The notes beneath the pieces were generated by a model. The model saw nothing but the letters and a program-made list of their open reading frames with translations. It did no database searches and was not told the origin of the DNA. 64,000 nt of DNA from Blastocladiella britannica. Taxonomy: Eukaryota > Blastocladiomycota > Blastocladiomycetes > Blastocladiales > Blastocladiaceae. The position numbers were made by a program, and so were the translations under genes. Every line of letters starts with the position of its first letter. The first letter of the stretch is position 1. Below, piece by piece: positions 1-10,690 of this stretch. The stretch lies in NCBI GenBank assembly GCA_025349905.2, contig MU624551.1:1-64000 (forward strand), in the 5' to 3' direction.

Positions 1-552
1 ATTGAGGGCATGGACGGCAAGCTCGATGGCCGTGTCGACTACGGTGGAGCCAACTTTAGTTCTGGGCAGCGGCAGTACGTTTTCTCACTTTACCAGATCG
101 CATATACACTGGCTGACCAAAATGACAGGTTGTTAAGCCTGGCTCGAGCGCTCCTGCGCAACGCCAAAGTCCTGGTCTGCGACGAAGCGACCGCCAACAT
201 CGACGTGCGGTCCGATGCTGTGATCCAGCGCGCGCTCAAAACCGAGGTTCCCCGCGACACGCTGGTGATCACGGTCGCGCACCGGCTGGGCACCATTGCC
301 GACTACGACCGGGTGCTGGTGATTGAGGCCGGGCGGATCGCCGAGTCGGGTCATCCGCACGAGTTGCTTACTATGGGCGACAAGCCCAACGATACGGTGC
401 GTGCCGACACGGGCGCATTCATTCGTGGGACGGGCGTGTTCAAGAGCATGGTTGGTGAGCTCGGGCCCGAGTCGGCACAGCAGTTGGCGGAAGTGGCTCT
501 AGACGCGTGGAATGCGAGGAATGTGCCCGCTGAGAAGGCCGGGAAGGCATAG
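1..552 (+). CDS. ABC transporter, ABCC/MRP type, C-terminal end (5' partial)
   Basis: The frame is open from base 1, so only the last part of the second nucleotide-binding domain is present. A 54-nt intron at 75..128 (gtacgt...gacag) interrupts the ABC signature; removing it gives FSSGQRQLLSLARALL, the ABCC-type LSGGQ signature followed by its helix. Because 54 is divisible by three and has no stop, the unspliced frame also stays open. Downstream are Walker B (VLVCDEATANID) and the H-loop (VAHRLGTI), then a short hydrophilic tail ending in TAG at 550. By family the protein would be a membrane ATP-driven exporter of organic anions or conjugates; the substrate cannot be told from this fragment. 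The ABC identity is firm, and the ABCC assignment rests on the signature and ATANID wording. Confidence 0.9.
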   Translation: MEGMDGKLDGRVDYGGANFSSGQRQYVFSLYQIAYTLADQNDRLLSLARALLRNAKVLVCDEATANIDVRSDAVIQRALKTEVPRDTLVITVAHRLGTIADYDRVLVIEAGRIAESGHPHELLTMGDKPNDTVRADTGAFIRGTGVFKSMVGELGPESAQQLAEVALDAWNARNVPAEKAGKA

Positions 553-617
553 ATGATACCTTTTTTTTTTGAATGAAGTGAGCTCTTTGGACTTTGCCAA
601 AATCACCACAAAGAACA

Positions 618-1202
618 ATGGGCAAAAAGATTACTGCAACACAACCGGCCCCAGCGGCAAAGGCCAACAAGCGCGCCCTGTCCGAAATTGACGACATCTT
701 TAGCACCAAGCCGACGTCAAAACCAGCTGCCGCGTCTATTGAAACTGCACCTGCGCCTCTGACGAAAAAGGCAAAAAAGAAGCAGCAAAAGGCAGCAGCC
801 GCCGCCGCTGACGCGTCGTCCGAACCCGCAACGTCGTCTGAGCCGACGAGCGCGAAGAAACTGGTGTCGGCGGTCAAAGTGGTGGATTTCTCGTCCGCGC
901 ATTCCCTCGGCGCGCCAGTGCTGGACGTGCCTGCACCGCAACCATCATCTAGTAATGGCTCTGCCAATGGAGTAACGGGCGAGCCAGTGGCCAAGCGCCG
1001 GAAAGTGGAGTCCATGGACGAGTTCTTGGGCAAATCTGACAAGAGTACGTTTTGAATACCTTTTCATTTCAACGGAGATTGACTTTTTGACACAGAACGA
1101 TTCACCGAGGACGGATACCCGCTCTTTTTCATGGAAGATCTGATGGCGCAAGAGGGCGGCGACACGGAGCAGTGTCCGTTCGAGTGCGAATGCTGCTTTT
1201 GA
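618..1202 (+). CDS. DUF1764 family protein
   Basis: Two exons, 618..1044 and 1096..1202, with a 51-nt intron (gtacgt...cacag). The product is about 177 residues. The start is the first ATG (aacaATGGGC); the open frame upstream has only a TTG. The N-terminal half is Lys/Ala-rich and holds SEIDDIFSTK; the C-terminus reads RFTEDGYPLFFMEDL, an acidic stretch and finally CPFECECCF. An EIDDIF box plus a C-terminal ED-GYP...CPF-C-CC motif is what defines the DUF1764 family, widespread in eukaryotes and of unknown function. The basic KKAKKKQQK and KRRK stretches could be nuclear localisation signals (inference). It converges on the Sec7 gene, and the stops lie less than 50 nt apart. Confidence 0.85.
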
Positions 1203-1223
1203 CCAATATTATATTTTTTTAAC

Positions 1224-1247
1224 TTCACTGGGGGATTCACTGGGGGA
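1224..1247. repeat. 12-bp tandem duplication at a gene junction
   Basis: Two perfect copies of ttcactggggga followed by a partial third (ttcact). They fill the short gap between the convergent DUF1764 and Sec7 stop codons, and the partial copy overlaps the Sec7 stop. It is probably a local slippage duplication. Confidence 0.8.
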
Positions 1248-1248
1248 T

Positions 1249-4200
1249 TCACTTGAATTGAATGATGAACTGCTCGTTGCGGATCAGCACCGCGTGCAAG
1301 CTGGTGCGAATCTCCTCCGAGACCTCGTACATGAGCAGGTCAATGGACAGCCGGTAGAATCGCTTGATGTGTCGTTTGAACTATTTGGAAGCAGTGTCAG
1401 TGCCAACGACATACGGTATAAAAAGGATCAAGACGTACGGCATCATCGTCAAACAACACAAGGCCATTCAAGATCGTCAACAGTACTGGCCGCCACGCTT
1501 GCGCATTCCGCTTCCGCGACTCGGCGTCCATGTCGCGATACGTTTCGAGAATCGACACCGCCAGCGGAATCAGCCGGTCCTCAACCTTGGACAGCACCGC
1601 GCGGCGGTCCAGCGACTGGTCGCCGTACATGTGGAACAAAATGTGCAGCAGACACGTCACCGCCGACGTCTCTTGCTTGAGCAGGTTCGGCAGCTGCTTG
1701 GTGAACCCGGACTTCCACAGCGTGGTGCGTAGGTCCAGGTCGGCGTTGAACTCGCGCGCAAACGCATACGACGCCTCCAGCGACTCGACGAGCGACAGCA
1801 AGTGCCGCGCTTGCAACCGGTTGTACACGGCGTCGACCGATGTGACCTCGAGAATGGTCTGAATCAGCAGCAGCTGCAACACGCACTTGACAATGATCTG
1901 CTGGAACTTGAGTTGCTGCTCGTGCGGCGCACCCGTGACCGTCTCCGGGTCCTTGAGCGCGTACGCGGTGGTGGACGTGAACAGCTCCTTCCAAGTATCG
2001 CACACCTGGTCCCAGTCGTCGTCGTGCAGGTGCTGCGAGTTGGATTCCATGAGCTGCTGCAAGCATGATGTCCCGAGCCGCGCCAGCGTGTCGTTCTCTT
2101 GCAAGATGCACGCCTTGAGAAGCACCAGCACGTCCCCGAGCTTGTGCACCAACTGGTCGTAGAACGCGCCAAACAGGTCCACAAACATCCGCAGCGCCTG
2201 GATCAGCGTCGTCGACAGCCACACGCTCATTTCCTCGCCGCGCGGGACCGCGCCGGGCCGCGTCACGGGCGCAAACAGCTCAAACAAGATCTCGGTCGCC
2301 ACCCGTTGCCAGAACGCGGGCGAGAACCGCGCACCGTGGTCCCGTAGCGATTGGAACAAGTACTGCAGCGCGCGGGTCCGCACCTCGAGCTCACAGTCCA
2401 CGACCGCCGTGTACAGCGCATGCAGCGCCGCAAACCAGTCGGACTCGTTATCGGGCTTGGTTCCACCAATAGTATTCGTCGCATCAGCGGCGCCGACAGA
2501 CACGGGACTGCTCCCGACCACGGCCGACGACTCGGCCAGGACCTTGATCCCGCGGTGAATGGCCTCGACCGCCTGCAGCGAGACCTTTTGCGACAGCTTG
2601 GCCTTGCAATATTCGATGAGCGTGGCCATGGCGTCCATGAACGACCCGCACTCGCGCACCGCCGTCAAGTGCTGGCTCATGATGGCTTTCACCACGTCGT
2701 ATGAGAACGTAAACAGCGACTCGGACGTTTCCTGGCGGGCAATCACCGCAAACATGGCCAATATGGCCTTCCACCCAGACCGCAAGACGGGCGCACGGGC
2801 CTGAATGATCTGCTGAATGCACCGAACCGCCATTTCGCGCACATTGGTGGACGTCTGGTGCGCGACCACGTGCTCGAACGGCCGCAAAAACTCGCGCTGG
2901 AACTTGAAGTTGCTGAGCTCGTCCTTTTCCAAGAACTTCATCGACAGCTGCCGCATCGAGTCCACGGCAAAGTACGCCACCTGCTCGTTGGCGTGGCTGC
3001 CGATGCGGTTAAAGTGCTGGCCCAGGATCGCCCAGATCGCCACCCACTCGACGCGAATGCGCTGCATGTTGTAGTAGCTGATTTCCACCAGCTTGCTAAG
3101 CGAGTAGGTCCGTGGCACCTCGTCCCACGACACGGTGCACAGCGCGTCCACGAAGTCGGTGATCGCCGGGCCCGTCAGCCGCACCGACCCGGAAAAGATC
3201 TTGTCAATCGCCACCACGATCGTCTGGCTCGTCGACTCTTGTTGCAGCAGCGTGTTCTGTGGGGCCGCCACGGGGTTGCCTGCGCCATCGTTGGCAATCA
3301 CATGGAACTGCTCGAGCTGCGAAATGCACCGCAGCACATCGAGCCACGACTTTTTGAACGCATTCCCCTGCACCGCCGCCAAGTCCAGCAGCGTGCGAAT
3401 GGCGCCCAAGTTCTTTTCCTTCATTTCGGTGGCGTTGTTGAGCAGCGTAAAGTTGGACAACGTGGTGATGAACGCGTTGCGTTCCAGGTCCAGGTCGAAC
3501 GCGCAGCTGACGATAATGCACGACCTGAACGCGTCAAACACCCGCGTAATTTCCGCCGGGTCCTCGGACTTTTGGAGCAGCGTCGATAGCGACGCAAGGT
3601 TGGCCATCCACGTCATCTCAAACATGTTGCGCACGTGGTCGGCGTGGCGGGCAATGATCCATGCCGCGTACCGCCGGGTCGGGCGGCGGGTGCCCGCATC
3701 AAATGCCACCTCAATCTTGTTGGCAATCTCCTCCAGGGCCAGCGCAAATGCCTCGCGGCGGGCTTTGCGGGCCACCGCTCCCGTCCCCGCCATGGTCGAG
3801 TTGGCCGCCGCCAGTGCGGCTTTCGCGGCCCCCGCCGCCAGCGGGTCGTCCTTGAGCTTGATTTCCTGCGCAGCAATCGCGTCGTAGATCGAGTGCAGGT
3901 ACTCTGGCGGCAAGTCGCCGTTATCGTTGATCCCGCGGTTGTTGCGCACAAACCCGTCCTTGGTCATGCGGATCTTGACTTGCGGGTTGTACAGGTCGGT
4001 GTTGAGCATGATCACCGAGTACGCGAGCACGTACGCCGTCTCCGGGTTGGCAAACACGTTGTCGGCGTGGTCCTTGTTGGAGGTGAAGTACCGCTCGGCA
4101 AACTTGAGCATGAACCGATCAATCTTTTGCGACTCGCCGGGCAGACGGAAAGTTTGCAAGTAGTTGCGCAACGCCTCCACAAACGACAGACCGCGGAACT

Positions 4201-6705
4201 CGAGCGCGTCCACGAACGCGTGCATGATGATGATGTTTTCTTGGTCCCTATTGTTTAATTTTGGCATGAGTATATGTTTTGATCAGGAAAGTATAAAACC
4301 ACATACCCCTCGCCAAGGTAATCCCCCAATTCGCGCTTGTCGAGACCCTCGGTGTTGAGCAGCCAGTGCGCAATCTCGGCCGGCTTGCGAGCAATCACGC
4401 CGCGGTCAATGAGCAGCTGAATCCCCTTTTTTGGCTTTTTGTTGAACAGCTGGATCACCTCGTTCAGCAGCATCTTTTGCATCTTGCGCGATGAAAGGGC
4501 CTCAGGATCGTCCTCGAGCCCGTCGGCATCACTTGCGGCCACGGAAGACGACCCTGTCGCGGTGGTATCGTCCGCGGGAACGCCGGTGTCGGGGGTGTGG
4601 GCCGATGCCGACGATGGTGTAATGTTGGCACCACCAGTATGGCCATTCAACTGAGAACTGGCCGGTGACGATGGCAAGTGGGTCATCTGCGTTACGGGCG
4701 TTGCTGCTGCCGGTTGCTGCTGCTGGCCATCCGGCGACGTGGCCCGGCGGCACGTAGCGACCCAGTCCGCAAGCGCCTTGAGCCCGACATCCAGCGCCTC
4801 GAGCGCCGCGCGGTGCACGTCGGCCGGGGACGTAGCGTCGCCGGCGACCACGGGCTCGACGGTCGGTAGCACGGGCGCCGAGACCAGCTTGGCGGAGATC
4901 GTGAGCATCCGCTCAAAGATATTGTCGAGCGCCTCCGGATTGCAGTCGTAGTTGATGTAAATTTCGACCAGGACCTGCGGCTTGCGCATGATTTCCGTCA
5001 GCGCGTTCAAGATAGCGACCTTTTGCGCGGGCGTGGATGTGCGCATTTCCATGATGTTGAGCACCACGTCGCCCAGAAACACTTCAATCTCGCGCTTCAA
5101 GCTGTGCCGCAGCTGCAGCACGCACGCCACAAATGTGTCGAGCGCTGCCCGGTACACAGGTGGGATCGGAGACGCAAGCGCGCGGCCGACCGCTAGCCCA
5201 AGGTGCATCCGGGACGCATCGAGAAACGTGGTCGCAACGTACCCGGGCGCGGTACTGGCGGGAGCAGTCACGGCGGCCGCGGCGGCTTGCAAGTGTGCGG
5301 CGCTGGCGGGGACATAGCACACGCGCGTGAACAACGAGGAGTACGATTTGATGGCCAGCAGGATCAGCTGCAGCGCCAGCACGCGCGACTGGATCGCGGT
5401 CGACCGCACGTCGGCCGACGCGGCAGCGGCGGCGGCGGCGGCAGAGACCGACGCTCCTGGGGACTCGGTGGTTTTGGTTGAGAGTTTGCACAGCGCGCGG
5501 AACGCCATGAATGCGTCGCGCGCATTGAGCTCGGCGACCGTGGGCGTCGCAGAGTCGGCCGCGAAGCTGACCGAGTCGCGGCGGGTGAGGTTTGATGTCG
5601 CTGCTCCTGCTGGTGTTGCTGCGGTCGTTGTGGTAGAGGCCGCGTCATCGTCCGCACCATTCACGGACGGTGCAGCACCAGCAGCAGAAGCACCTTCAGC
5701 TTCTCCAGTCGACGAAAGAGTGGCTGTCGTGGCAGCAGTAGCAATGTCGCGAGCAGTGACTGCGGGAGACACCGCCTCGCTCGCAATCTGCGACGGTGGC
5801 GACGAGTTGGACATGAGCGACCCGGGCCGGTGGTGCAGCGATCCCGATCCCACCACGGTAACGGTAGACACGACAGCGCGGCCATAGACTGTGTTCATCA
5901 TCTGGGTCAGCGATCCGGACGCAACCATCTGGATCTGCGGCGACTTGGACACCAAAAAGATGTTCCAGGTGGTGCGAATGGCCTTGAGCAGCGTCGACCC
6001 GTGGATCGGCACCGCCGCCGACGACACGGCCGCCAGCAGCGCCTTGACCACCTGCAGGTGCACCTTTTCGTCGGTGTGCTCGCCGATATTGCACTCGCAT
6101 ACCAGCTCGACCGCGGTTTCAATCAGAGGCTTTGAGGCAGCAGACGGTGAATCAGCAGATGATGATCCTGGTAGCGCGGCCGACGACGTGCCTGGCTTGG
6201 GCGACGCGGGTGTGGGTGCAGAGAAATCGTGCAGGGACGCGTCCGCGTCGTCCGGGTGGTACATGGCGGAAGCGGCGGCGGCGGCGGCGGCAGTGGTGGC
6301 GGTCGGGTCGGTCAGCACGTTGTACGAAAACAGCTTGGCGATGCAGTCCAGGGCCACCGCAATCAGGGCCGGAGCCCGCGATGCGCAGGCCATCTGGAGG
6401 GGCTCGAGCATCTTGCGCATGACCTGCGGCGTGAGGACCGATTGTGCTCTGTATTATCGTCTTTTAGTCAGTATGCTATTCATGAGTATATAATGAGTAT
6501 ATATATATATATATATATACCGCTGCGTGTCCGAAGCGGCATTGTCGAGCAGGGCCCTGAGGGCGGCGAGGCTGGCGGTGGACGAGTCACGCAGTTTGGG
6601 CAGCTTCTTGATCTCCTTGGTGGCCAGCAGCTTCTCGAGCGCGGCCACGACAAAGACCGCGGCCGGGTTGGCGGCGTTGGCGCCCGAGATTTGCGACGCG
6701 ACCAT
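1249..6705 (-). CDS. SEC7: Sec7/BIG-type Arf guanine nucleotide exchange factor
   Basis: Four exons (6705..6521, 6448..4307, 4247..1439, 1380..1249) encode about 1755 residues. The ATG at 6705 has an in-frame stop just upstream and gives the usual DCB start (ALEKLLATKEIKKLPKLR). The Sec7 domain spans roughly residues 728-920: LFNKKPKKGIQLL, then the helical core, then FRLPGESQKIDR with the catalytic glutamic finger at about residue 814, then NTDLYNPQ. The second intron falls inside the domain at YLGEG/DQEN. The long C-terminal part matches the HDS repeats of the large BIG/Sec7 subfamily, whose members activate Arf at the trans-Golgi. An Ala/Thr/Ser-rich linker of about 200 residues breaks up the DCB-HUS region. 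The first intron (6449..6520) carries a TA dinucleotide run. Identification is firm; the exact number of HDS repeats was not resolved. Confidence 0.95.
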
Positions 6706-7153
6706 TAATCAGGAGTAAGGAAGTACGGGTGGCACGTCGGTAGGCGACAGGTTCGGGGGATCCTTTTTTTGATTATTGAGCACTTGCACACACAATCGAA
6801 TATCAAGCAGACAGACTGATACACGGAATACGCGTATAATGTACTGGTGTGTGTGTGTCGTGAAGAAAGGCAAGGGAAAGAGAAACGAAGTGGCAAAATC
6901 ATCCAAGAACATGAATGACCGAAACCGCAGTGATTCAAGTGGCCTGCCACGGTGGAAAATAAATCGAAGGCCTCTCCACACGTCAACGGCGTCCTCTTTA
7001 TTTTGTTTTGTTTCACTCGGATCCATGGTCTCCCTTATTCGCTCCAGAGGGACAGTCAAGATCCATGTGGGCTATGGGATACCGTGTGACAGCCGTGCAG
7101 TTGTGAAAAATGAGTTCCCTTCTTAAAATATTCAACAAAATTAAACCATTATT
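6706..7153. other. Intergenic region between divergent genes
   Basis: This 448-nt spacer separates the 5' ends of the Sec7 gene (minus) and the FHA-RING gene (plus), so it must hold both promoters. It is more AT-rich than the coding DNA and contains a short TG run near 6847. No conserved ORF, RNA gene or clear TATA box at the expected distance was seen. Confidence 0.6.
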
Positions 7154-8978
7154 ATGAGCGACTCGACGAGCCCACAGCGCACCCAGAGGTCCCCGGTCAT
7201 CAACATTGCATCGCTGCTCGGTGCCGTCGGTTTCGGGCCTTCCCAGCCCACGTCCACCACGCACACTCCTCCTCAGAGTAGCGGGAGTGGCGTGGTTCCG
7301 CATACTCATCCTCATCCTCATCCGCATCCTCACCACCATCCAGCGGCAGTGACTGTGGGGCATGCACCGACCGACGCCACGAGTACCACCACCACAAATG
7401 CAACAATGGCTGCTGCCGTGACAGCCGCACCGAATAGTGGTAGTAGTATGCCGTCCATCCGCCTGATTCCGTACATCACCGACACGTACCGCGGGCTCAA
7501 TTTTCCGATCATGGAGCGCAAGCTGGCCAACGGCAAGAAGCTGAACGTCAAGCGATTTGTGGAAAAGGGCAACGTGGATCTGTCAGATGCCATTGCATTC
7601 AAGTCGAAAGTGGTGTCGCGGCAGCACGGCGAGATCTGGACCGAGGGCATGCAGGTAAATATTTTATTTCGTACGTGCGTATGGGAAATCCATCCTGACT
7701 CTCATCGGAAATGGACAACAGTTCTTTTATCGAGACACCAAGTCCTCCTCGGGCACCTTCATCAACAACATCCGCGTGTGCCCTGCCAACACCGAATCGG
7801 CGCCGATTCAGCTCAAGGACGGCGACATTATCCAGCTCGGCGTCGACTACCAGGGCCGGTCCGAGGACATTTTCCGCTGCGTGCGCATTCGGGTCGAGCT
7901 CAACCGCGAGGCCTTCAAGCACCGCAACAATGCGTTCCGGTACTTTAAATTTTTTTTTTTTTTTTTTTTTGCAGCGAAGAAATGAACTGAAATGAAAACA
8001 TATTACAGAAACCAAGTGATCCGCGCCCTCCGCGCCTTAGCCGCCGCGAGCGACTCGGATACCCAAGGTACGGGCGACTGCTGCATCTGCCTAGGCGCGA
8101 TCGCCCCCTTCCAAGCGCTGTTTATTGCCCCTTGCTGCCACTCGTTCCACTACAAGTGCGTTCGCCCTTTGCTGGCCACCTGGCCCAATTTCGCGTGCCC
8201 TCTGTGCCGCCACTTTGCCGATCTATCAGTGTCGACGTCTGTGGACGATCTGGCGCTGCTGATGATTGACGACGGCGACGGGACTGGGTCGCCCGCCGCC
8301 CACGCGTCGCCTACCGCGGCCACGACGGAGGTTGTCACTACCGATGCCCGCGCGTCATCTCCGGGACCGGACGCAGCAATTCCGACCACTGCGGGCCACT
8401 CGCCGACCGATCCGGTGCCACGGGCGGCGCCGGCCACGTTGGCGGGAGCAGAGGTGGCGGCGGCGCTGGGTGCTATTGCTGCTGCGCACGGCAACCATGA
8501 CCACGGCGATAGCGACGACAACGATGGGTCGCATGGAGACGATGATGGAGTCGCATCGCCGCACACGCCGCACAACCAGCACGCCAACCTGTTTTTGGTG
8601 GCAGGTGGAGCCCCGGCACTTCCGTTGCTGCCGCACGTCGCAACCATCGTCCATGCCGACTCTGCCGGCGCTGCCGCTGCTACTGCTGCTTCTCTTGACA
8701 CTGATGCTGTTGTGGCGGTGGAGCGTGAGTCAGGCGCCAGCTTTGATAGCGTGCAAATGGCAGCGGCACCTGCGGCTACCACCGGCACTGGTGAAGTGGA
8801 CGCGTTGGTGGCAGCACTGCACCAAGTGCTGGCGGCGGACGGGCAAGAGACTGTCGGGGTGGCTAGCTCATCGCCATCGTCGTCCGCGGCGGCGGCACAC
8901 GCAACCGGGGAGGACGCGACGAGTAAAGTGCCGGCGCCAGAAACGGATCCAAGCCGGGCGGGCGGTGGGGCAGCCTGA
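7154..8978 (+). CDS. FHA-RING E3 ubiquitin ligase (Dma1/Chf-like)
   Basis: Three exons (7154..7654, 7722..7939, 8009..8978) give 562 residues. The FHA domain (about residues 100-235) includes KVVSRQHGEIW and SSSGTFINNIRV, the phosphothreonine-binding SRxH and SGTFxN motifs. A C3HC4-type RING follows directly (about 264-305): CCICLG, CCHSFHYKC and CPLC. FHA followed by RING in this order is the architecture of fungal Dma1/Dma2, ligases of the spindle checkpoint and septation, and of human CHFR/RNF8. The remaining 250 or so residues are low-complexity Ala/Thr/Asp/His sequence with no visible domain. Intron 2 carries a long T-tract before its acceptor. An upstream acceptor (tttgcag) would run into a stop, so the ttacag acceptor was chosen. 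Substrates are unknown. Confidence 0.88.
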
Positions 8979-9683
8979 TCATTCACTGCTTTTGTTGTTC
9001 ATGTTTTGGTATTAATGCAACTTGTCCATGAGGTTTTTTGTGTTGTTTTTGGGGGATTTGTTGTGGTGGTTTGAAATTCGCGCATTTGAAAACCGCGCAG
9101 CGCGAATTTTTTTTTTTTTTTTTTGACAACTTCTCTCTCCTCAACTTGACTCCCGCAACATCAACTGTTCATTTTTTCAATAGACTTGTTTGCAGCTTCG
9201 TACCTCACGGCCCAACGTAGTCTCAATCTGCTCCAGTCCAATCCGACGCGTCTCCTACAACGCTGCGTCCGGCGCAAGCATTGTTGTCGCCATGATGGTG
9301 CCCTCTTCGTCGTGGCAGTCGTGCTCGTTTGGTTTGCAACTCCTCTGGAACTGAATGGTTATCATCGAGCATGGTTCATTGACCCCAATGGTACCTCGGG
9401 CGTGCGCGAATGGTCATGACTCTACCTTCCAATGTCCAATGGAGCAAGTGAAAGCCTAGTATCGGCGGCCACTCTATTTCGAAAAGGCACGAGCCACTTG
9501 GATCGACCGCAGCGACTGGTTCTAGCGACTGGTTTTGGCGAAAATCGAATGTCGCGATTGCACGCGTTTTGTCCTGGTGTGCATTTGCCCAGGGTATAAA
9601 TTTGACGGACCTGGACACTCCCTCTTCCAGCAGGAATTCCTCGATATCAACAAACCAACCAAATTCCACCAAAGTAACACAAA
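8979..9683. other. Intergenic region upstream of the secreted Cys-rich gene
   Basis: About 700 nt without a supported gene. It starts with the 3' flank of the FHA-RING gene, has a T-tract near 9107-9124, and ends with a TATA-like element. Short ORFs on both strands lack recognisable domains and look like chance. Confidence 0.5.
9595..9600 (+). promoter_or_regulatory. TATA-box-like element
   Basis: TATAAA within ccagggTATAAAttt lies 89 nt upstream of the proposed ACG start of the secreted Cys-rich protein. No ATG occurs between this element and that start, so the coding region should begin with the signal peptide. Called from sequence and spacing only. Confidence 0.45.
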
Positions 9684-10631
9684 ACGGCCCGTTTCCCTTC
9701 TGTTTTCCTGTGCGTCCTTTTTCTCGCCTCCCTCGCGGCTGCCCATGGCGGTGAAGATCACGGCGCCCCCACCACCACCACCTCGGGCTCCCCTGCCGCT
9801 CCCACCACCACCATGTCCATGCCGATGGGCGGCGGCGGCAGTGGCAGCATGTCGATGCCAATGGGCGGCAGTAGCACCTCCACTTCAGCGCCGGCAGCGG
9901 CAGCAGCCACTCCCGTGTCGGCTCCCGTCAACCCGCTGGCCTCCTCGGTCGACAAGGCCAAGGTCGCGGCGTACTGCGGCAACCCTGACGCCGCAAAGAC
10001 GGCGGCATGTAGCGTCTGGAAGGCGTGCCAGGCCGCCGGCGACAAGGCGCCCGCGGGCATCTGCGGGTCGACGGCCATTGCCGCTCTGGCGTGCAAACCC
10101 TCGGTCCCCGTCGGCGCCGCCGACCTGTGCGCGGCGTACACCGCCACGTGCTCCTCCGACTCTACCAAGTGCGTCAATGTCGGGTGGCCGGGGATGTGGT
10201 CGACCGATGCGGTGGCGTCTGGCGTCGATTCGATTTGTAAAGAGATGCCCAAGATGGCCGGGTGCGACAAGTGCATGCCGTCCGTGTCCGCGACCAAGGG
10301 AACCACGTGCGCGGCGTTCGATACTTACGCGCAGCTGTGTAACGATATGCCGGGCATGTCGCAGTGCGGCGGGTGGACGGCCATGTGCGCGTCGGCGCCC
10401 AACGCCGCGGCGACGTTCCCGAAGCTGTGCGACGGCGAGGCTATGGCGGCGGCCAAGGTCACGTTCAACGCGTCGGCGTGGACTGCGGCATCGGGGTCGT
10501 CGTCGTCGTCGGCATCGACCAGTCCTACTGCTACTCCCAAGACTGGCAATGGTGCTTCCTCGTCGGTGGTCTTTGCTGCCACCAACGCCATGCTCGTAGT
10601 GGTGGCTGCCGTGGCCGTTGCTTTGGCATAA
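9684..10631 (+). CDS. Secreted Met/Cys-rich protein, probably GPI-anchored, apparent ACG start
   Basis: The ATG-initiated frame (9813) begins inside a mature-looking region. The same frame reads upstream, without a stop, into a good signal peptide (SVFLCVLFLASLAAA, then HGGEDHG). The frame upstream is closed by a TAA near 9675 and has no ATG. The only start-like codon before the signal peptide is ACG at 9684, in strong context (acaaaACGgcc: A at -3, G at +4). From there the protein has 315 residues. It contains a Thr/Pro stretch, two MSMPMGG repeats, about 20 cysteines in spaced pairs such as CGGWTAMC, a Ser/Thr linker and a C-terminal hydrophobic tail typical of a GPI signal. Metal (copper) binding is a guess from the Met and Cys motifs. 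No family was recognised. Confidence 0.65.
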   Translation, partial: TARFPSVFLCVLFLASLAAAHGGEDHGAPTTTTSGSPAAPTTTMSMPMGGGGSGSMSMPMGGSSTSTSAPAAAAATPVSAPVNPLASSVDKAKVAAYCGNPDAAKTAACSVWKACQAAGDKAPAGICGSTAIAALACKPSVPVGAADLCAAYTATCSSDSTKCVNVGWPGMWSTDAVASGVDSICKEMPKMAGCDKCMPSVSATKGTTCAAFDTYAQLCNDMPGMSQCGGWTAMCASAPNAAATFPKLCDGEAMAAAKVTFNASAWTAASGSSSSSASTSPTATPKTGNGASSSVVFAATNAMLVVVAAVAVALA

Positions 10632-10690
10632 TAGTAATAGTAAAATAGTACTCGTTTTGTTGTATGCTTGCCATTGATCTCTCCTTCCTT

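Noticed and set aside
6488..6520. TA dinucleotide run as a functional repeat or origin
   Set aside because: It sits inside the first Sec7 intron and is a simple microsatellite.
8150..8986. 278-codon antisense frame over the FHA-RING tail
   Set aside because: GC-rich low-complexity coding DNA leaves antisense frames open; the RING frame has clear motifs and this one has none.
9744..10599. Pro/Arg-rich frame starting at ATG 9744
   Set aside because: It is a +1 shadow of the Cys-rich frame, with Arg/Pro composition typical of out-of-frame GC-rich DNA.
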